Below are positions 60,438 through 64,000 of a stretch of DNA of 64,000 bases, in pieces (positions within the stretch are counted from its first letter, which is position 1; every line of letters begins with the position of its first letter). The notes beneath the pieces were generated by a model that worked only from the letters and a program-made list of their open reading frames with translations, was not told the DNA's origin and did not search any database. Source of the DNA: Eximiradius sp. (GTDB lineage Bacteria; Bacteroidota; Ignavibacteria; Kapaibacteriales; UBA2268); NCBI GenBank assembly GCA_937127445.1, contig CAKZLY010000015.1, positions 186,001 to 250,000 of the forward strand, written 5' to 3'. Both the position numbers and the translations under genes were made by a program.

Positions 60438-61841
60438 TTAAAAGTTTACTGCTTCACCATATGCAGCCGCCGCTGCTTCCATAATAGCTTCGCTCAAAGT
60501 AGGATGAGCGTGAACAGTTTTGAAAATTGATTTTCCAGTTGCACCAACGCTACGAGCTAGTCCAATTTCAGCAATAAGTTCTGTCACATCAGGACCAATC
60601 ATATGAGCGCCTAACACTTCCCCATATTTGGCGTCAATAACCAACTTGACAAAACCGCGAGCTTCACCGATACCGTGAGCTTTGCCACTGGCAGTGAATG
60701 GGAATTTTCCGATTTTCACTTCATAGCCTAATTTTTTTGCTTTTGCTTCAGTTAGTCCGACGCTGGCGACCTGCGGTTGGCAATAGGTGCAACCAGGAAT
60801 ATTGTTATAATCGACACCTTCAACTTCGTGACCTGCTATAAATTCAGCGGCAACAATGCCTTCTGCTGAGGCTTTATGTGCAAGCCAGGGTGCACCGGCA
60901 ACATCACCTATTGCAAAAACACCTTCGACGTTTGTTCTAAGGAACTTATCTACCTTAATAAATCCTTTTTCTATTTCAACACCGATATTTTCGAGACCTA
61001 TGTTTTCGATATTTGCTTGAATACCGATAGCATTTAATGCAATATCAGCTTGGAGGGTTTCTTCGGAACCATCTTTTTTCTGAACTTTAACTTCAACACC
61101 ATCACCTGCTGCTTTGGCGGATAATACTCTTGTATTAGTTAATATTTTGATTTTATCTTTTCTGTAATTACGCTCTAATTCTTTTGAAATCTCTTCATCT
61201 TCAATAGGAAGCAGTCTATCCATCATTTCAATAATAGTAATTTCTGTTCCAAATGAGTTGTAGAAGTAAGCAAATTCGACACCAATAGCACCAGCCCCCA
61301 TAATAATCATGGACTTAGGTGGTTCTTGCAGAATGAGTGCTTCTTTGCTAGTAATCACTTTTTTCCTATCGACTTCGATATCTGGGAACATACGTGGTCG
61401 AGCGCCAGTTGCAATAATAACATTTTTTGTTTCGATAGTGTCAGTAACTTTGCCATCCTTATCTTTTACTTCAATAATATTTTTGGTTTTGAATGACGCT
61501 TCTCCTTTAAGATGCTCGACTTTGTATTTTTTGAAAAGGAAGCCTATTCCGTTGGACATTTTGCTGGCAACATCACGGCTTCGCTTAATTACTTGATGGA
61601 AATCGACGTCAAATTTTTCGATATTGAAACCGTAGTTTTTAGATTCTTTCAAGAAGTGCATATATTCAGCGTTTTTCAGCAAAGCTTTTGTTGGAATACA
61701 GCCCCAGTTCAGGCAAATACCGCCAAGATGCTCTCGCTCGATACAAATTGTTTTCAAACCAAGTTGCGATGCTCTAATTGCTGCAACATAGCCACCTGGT
61801 CCCGCACCAATTACGACAAGGTCAGCACTAATTTTATTCAT
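60438..61841 (-). CDS. lpdA: dihydrolipoyl dehydrogenase (E3)
   Basis: A 467-residue flavoprotein that re-oxidises dihydrolipoyl groups of 2-oxoacid dehydrogenase complexes. FAD motif VVIGAGPGGYVAAIRASQLG, redox pair in GGICLNWGCIPTK, NAD motif IIMGAGAIGVEFAYFYNSFG, ANTENIG-like FAD contact in VFAIGDVAG, and the catalytic HAHPTLSE at the C-terminus. It may serve the fused E1 at 714, although the two are far apart in the window. Convergent with proS, sharing a terminator. Confidence 0.97.
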   Translation of the reverse strand: MNKISADLVVIGAGPGGYVAAIRASQLGLKTICIEREHLGGICLNWGCIPTKALLKNAEYMHFLKESKNYGFNIEKFDVDFHQVIKRSRDVASKMSNGIGFLFKKYKVEHLKGEASFKTKNIIEVKDKDGKVTDTIETKNVIIATGARPRMFPDIEVDRKKVITSKEALILQEPPKSMIIMGAGAIGVEFAYFYNSFGTEITIIEMMDRLLPIEDEEISKELERNYRKDKIKILTNTRVLSAKAAGDGVEVKVQKKDGSEETLQADIALNAIGIQANIENIGLENIGVEIEKGFIKVDKFLRTNVEGVFAIGDVAGAPWLAHKASAEGIVAAEFIAGHEVEGVDYNNIPGCTYCQPQVASVGLTEAKAKKLGYEVKIGKFPFTASGKAHGIGEARGFVKLVIDAKYGEVLGAHMIGPDVTELIAEIGLARSVGATGKSIFKTVHAHPTLSEAIMEAAAAAYGEAVNF

Positions 61842-61959
61842 AATCTCTCCATAATGTGAAAAAATATTAACTAAATTAGTCGTTTAGACGTTTTAATGTT
61901 CATAAATATTTAATGATTGTTGTTTTTGTCAAGATTATAATTAATGAAATGGGGAAAAC

Positions 61960-63567
61960 ATGAGAAGAGTGTCGATGCAGTTCGTACTATTTATGGTAAT
62001 TTTGAATTATACGATAAATTTATCTGCAAATGATGTCAATAATTTAATAGAATTTAATGCACAAAAGTTCAAGTTCATACTGGAAACAGCTGTTCAAAAT
62101 CATTTAGACACATTTGATATTGAGCAAGCATCGGAAAGTGCATTCCGTGCAATGCTCACGTTTTTAGATAATCAAAGCAATTATTATTCAGCCAAACAAC
62201 TAAAAGAATATCAAGAAAAGAACACGGGTAAAGCAGAAGGGATTGGGATTAATATTGCAACACTAAACGATTCGATTGTAGTTGGGTCAGTGCAAAAGAA
62301 TTCACCAGCAGAAAAAGTAGGAATAAAGCGGGGCGATATTTTGTTGTTTGTTGATAATCAAGCAGTTACAGGGAAATCACAGCAAGAGGTAAACGAACTA
62401 CTTGCCGACGATACTGGTACAGTGGTTAATTTGATACTAAAAAACACAATAGGTGAATTAAAGAATTATGTTGTAGGAAGAGAAATTTTCAAAGTGTCCA
62501 GCATTGCGACATCATTTTACTTGAAATCGCGTAAAATTGGCTACATTGCATCTTCTCGTTTCACTTCTTATGTGTATGAGGACTTGACGAATGCTATTGA
62601 TAATTTTCTAAAAAAAGGAATAGAATGCTTAATTATCGATTTAAGAGGAAACCCTGGAGGTTTTCTTGACGAGGTGGTGAAAGTTACAGCAGAATTTCTT
62701 CCCAAAAATAGTCTTATTGTTTACACAAATTCAAAAAATAGCGATTTTATTTTGAATTTTAGAACAGAAAAAGACGGTAAATATCTGAAAATACCATTAA
62801 TTTTATTGGTAGATGGGCAAACAGCTTCTGCGGCAGAAATATTTGTAGCAGCTTTGCAAGACTATGATCGAGCAATAGTGTTTGGCGAAAATACATTTGG
62901 CAAAGGCACAGTGCAACGATTATGGACGTTGAAAGATGGTTCTGGCTTCCGATTGACTGTTGCTGAGTATTTTTCTCCGATTGGTCGCCGTATAGACAAA
63001 GGAATTTTGAAAAAAAATATTGAAAAAACTGAACTTGACGAAAGCCTAAAATTATCTATTGGTGAAGAAGCATTCAAAGAAATATCCAAGGCGTTTGAAG
63101 AAACAGGTGGCGCAACTCGTTTGCCAACTTTTACAACAAAGAAAGGGAGAACGCTTATTTCAAAAGGAGGTGTTTTCCCGAATGAATTAGTTCGAAGCGA
63201 TACATTAACTTTACTCTCAAAAGTGCTTATGAATAAGGGAATTTTTTTAGAATTTACACGTAAGATTTATTTTGCTCTATATCAAAAGAAAATAGCAAAT
63301 GAATACAGAGACTTAGAAAATTATCTACAAAATTTCAGTGTTGATGAGTATTTGTATAATGATTTTCACCAATTTTCGTTATCAAAGAATATTTGGAATG
63401 CAGATATGGCAAAAATAGACGAGCACAACATCAAAAATTTAATAAAGTCTTATTTAGCACTCTGGAATTGGGATAATCCTGGATTCTTAGCATCCCGTGT
63501 TTTCGACGATAAAGTATTCAATAAAGCAATTTCAAACTTAGAAAAAGCAAAATCACTAATAAATTAG
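61960..63567 (+). CDS. C-terminal processing protease (S41, CtpA type)
   Basis: A 535-residue exported S41 protease with a signal peptide, a PDZ domain (about residues 85-165: GIGINIATLNDSIVVGSV, AEKVGIKRGDILLFVD) and the tail-specific protease domain. The catalytic Ser is S290 in DGQTASAAEIF and the Lys is K315 in GENTFGKGTVQ, with the expected spacing of 25. The stretch RGNPGGFLDEVVKV is also diagnostic. The C-terminal 150 residues are helical and family-variable. A start at 61975 is also possible. The next gene starts nine bases after the stop. Confidence 0.93.
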   Translation: MRRVSMQFVLFMVILNYTINLSANDVNNLIEFNAQKFKFILETAVQNHLDTFDIEQASESAFRAMLTFLDNQSNYYSAKQLKEYQEKNTGKAEGIGINIATLNDSIVVGSVQKNSPAEKVGIKRGDILLFVDNQAVTGKSQQEVNELLADDTGTVVNLILKNTIGELKNYVVGREIFKVSSIATSFYLKSRKIGYIASSRFTSYVYEDLTNAIDNFLKKGIECLIIDLRGNPGGFLDEVVKVTAEFLPKNSLIVYTNSKNSDFILNFRTEKDGKYLKIPLILLVDGQTASAAEIFVAALQDYDRAIVFGENTFGKGTVQRLWTLKDGSGFRLTVAEYFSPIGRRIDKGILKKNIEKTELDESLKLSIGEEAFKEISKAFEETGGATRLPTFTTKKGRTLISKGGVFPNELVRSDTLTLLSKVLMNKGIFLEFTRKIYFALYQKKIANEYRDLENYLQNFSVDEYLYNDFHQFSLSKNIWNADMAKIDEHNIKNLIKSYLALWNWDNPGFLASRVFDDKVFNKAISNLEKAKSLIN

Positions 63568-63576
63568 GAGTTTTCT

Positions 63577-64000
63577 ATGAAAAAAAGCACAAACATAATA
63601 ATATGGATTTTATCATTTGTAATTATGATAGCAAGCGCGATATACCAGAGAATGACAGGCCCAACTTATCCGATGAGGGGAAAAACTGAAATCAATGGAA
63701 AAGAGATAAAATTCAAGCTACCACGCAGTCACGACGGAAGCGGCAGTGAATTGGTTAAAATTGAAGTGCCGGATGAAGCAATTAGTGGGCAAATGACTTT
63801 GAAACGTTATAAAAGCTATGATGAATGGACAACACAAGCAATGAAACGCGATGGGAAGTTTTTGCTTGGAGATATTCCAGAGCAACCGCCTGCAGGCAAA
63901 GTTATCTATTATGTTGATTTGATTACAGAAAATGGCGAAAAAATAAGGTTGAACGATGAACCGGCAATAATCAGATTCAAAGGAGTTGTCCCGAAGTGGT
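63577..64000 (+). CDS. membrane-anchored protein, 3' end cut by the window
   Basis: The ATG at 63577 follows a Shine-Dalgarno (TAGGAG) and opens a frame that continues past the window end, at least 141 residues. An N-terminal hydrophobic segment (NIIIWILSFVIMIASAIYQ) is followed by a soluble part: TGPTYPMRGKTEINGKEI, then LKRYKSYDEWTTQAMKRDG and GKVIYYVDLITENGEKIRL. The soluble part looks like a beta-rich domain. I do not recognise the family. It is probably co-transcribed with the S41 protease, which lies nine bases upstream. Confidence 0.7.
   Translation, partial: MKKSTNIIIWILSFVIMIASAIYQRMTGPTYPMRGKTEINGKEIKFKLPRSHDGSGSELVKIEVPDEAISGQMTLKRYKSYDEWTTQAMKRDGKFLLGDIPEQPPAGKVIYYVDLITENGEKIRLNDEPAIIRFKGVVPKW

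Noticed and set aside
1..64000. Mobile elements, prophage, CRISPR arrays or toxin-antitoxin loci
   Set aside because: I found no transposase, integrase, inverted-repeat-bounded element, spaced direct repeats or recognisable toxin pair; the EVE and YgjP-like genes have no restriction partner beside them.

Overview
The window is AT-rich (about two thirds A+T by eye), densely coded bacterial chromosome with about 55 protein genes, one tRNA and one riboswitch. I see no insertion sequences, prophage, CRISPR array or resistance island. The gene set points to the Bacteroidetes/Chlorobi (FCB) superphylum: a 1302-residue secreted protein ends in a type IX secretion (Por) C-terminal sorting domain, DUF5683 and an E1 alpha-beta fusion are present, and several genes are preceded by the Bacteroidetes-type promoter TTTG-N19/20-TAnnTTTG. 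Flagellar genes (flhF, flhG, fliA) and a full che cluster sit beside them, which most classical Bacteroidetes lack. A motile deep-branching relative (Ignavibacteria or Kapabacteria-like) is my best guess; this is inference, not a database result.

Layout. 1-637: partial holB on the minus strand. 714-9683: a tight plus-strand run (fused 2-oxoacid dehydrogenase E1, ndk, Nudix, DUF6263-like, HD hydrolase, lipoprotein, EVE domain, short CheR-like methyltransferase, MBL hydrolase, TraB/GumN, FlgO-like). 9688-16992: minus-strand genes (solitary nuoD, DUF5683, tRNA-Pro(GGG), DHH phosphatase, two-domain acyltransferase, recF, dnaN). 17156-22387: a plus-strand flagellar-regulatory run (stalk-domain protein, flhF, flhG, coiled-coil membrane protein, fliA, HDOD). 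22377-29377: a DnaQ-type exonuclease with a decayed GIY-YIG tail, the T9SS cargo protein and a REC-PAS-PAS histidine kinase. 29504-34292: a CheW split by a zinc-binding CZB domain, gyrA, recX and a YgjP-like protease. 34419-42074: cheA-cheW-cheR-cheB-hybrid kinase-REC. 42104-54193: fpr, lipoprotein, namZ-like, pyrG, a giant coiled coil, sirtuin, acpS, rnhA, DUF1460, SPOR protein, a frame-broken small gene with an A10 run, and adenine deaminase. 54269-55142: a fluoride-resistance unit (promoter, fluoride riboswitch, crcB, DUF190). 55208-64000: FkbM methyltransferase, an SppA with an N-terminal barrel-like domain, proS, lpdA, a CtpA-type protease and a cut membrane protein.

How the parts work together. 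The che cluster supplies kinase, adaptor, methyltransferase, methylesterase and receivers but no chemoreceptor; FliA, encoded in the window, may transcribe it from a sigma-28-like site ahead of cheA. The fluoride unit can be read from promoter to start codon: the aptamer's 3' strand is perfectly complementary to the Shine-Dalgarno region of crcB. The most curious items are the CheW-CZB chimera, the small gene interrupted at an A10 tract, the barrel-SppA fusion, the solitary nuoD and the stand-alone short CheR in a metabolic operon. Most of the window is ordinary core genome, and I did not find a clearly new multi-gene system.
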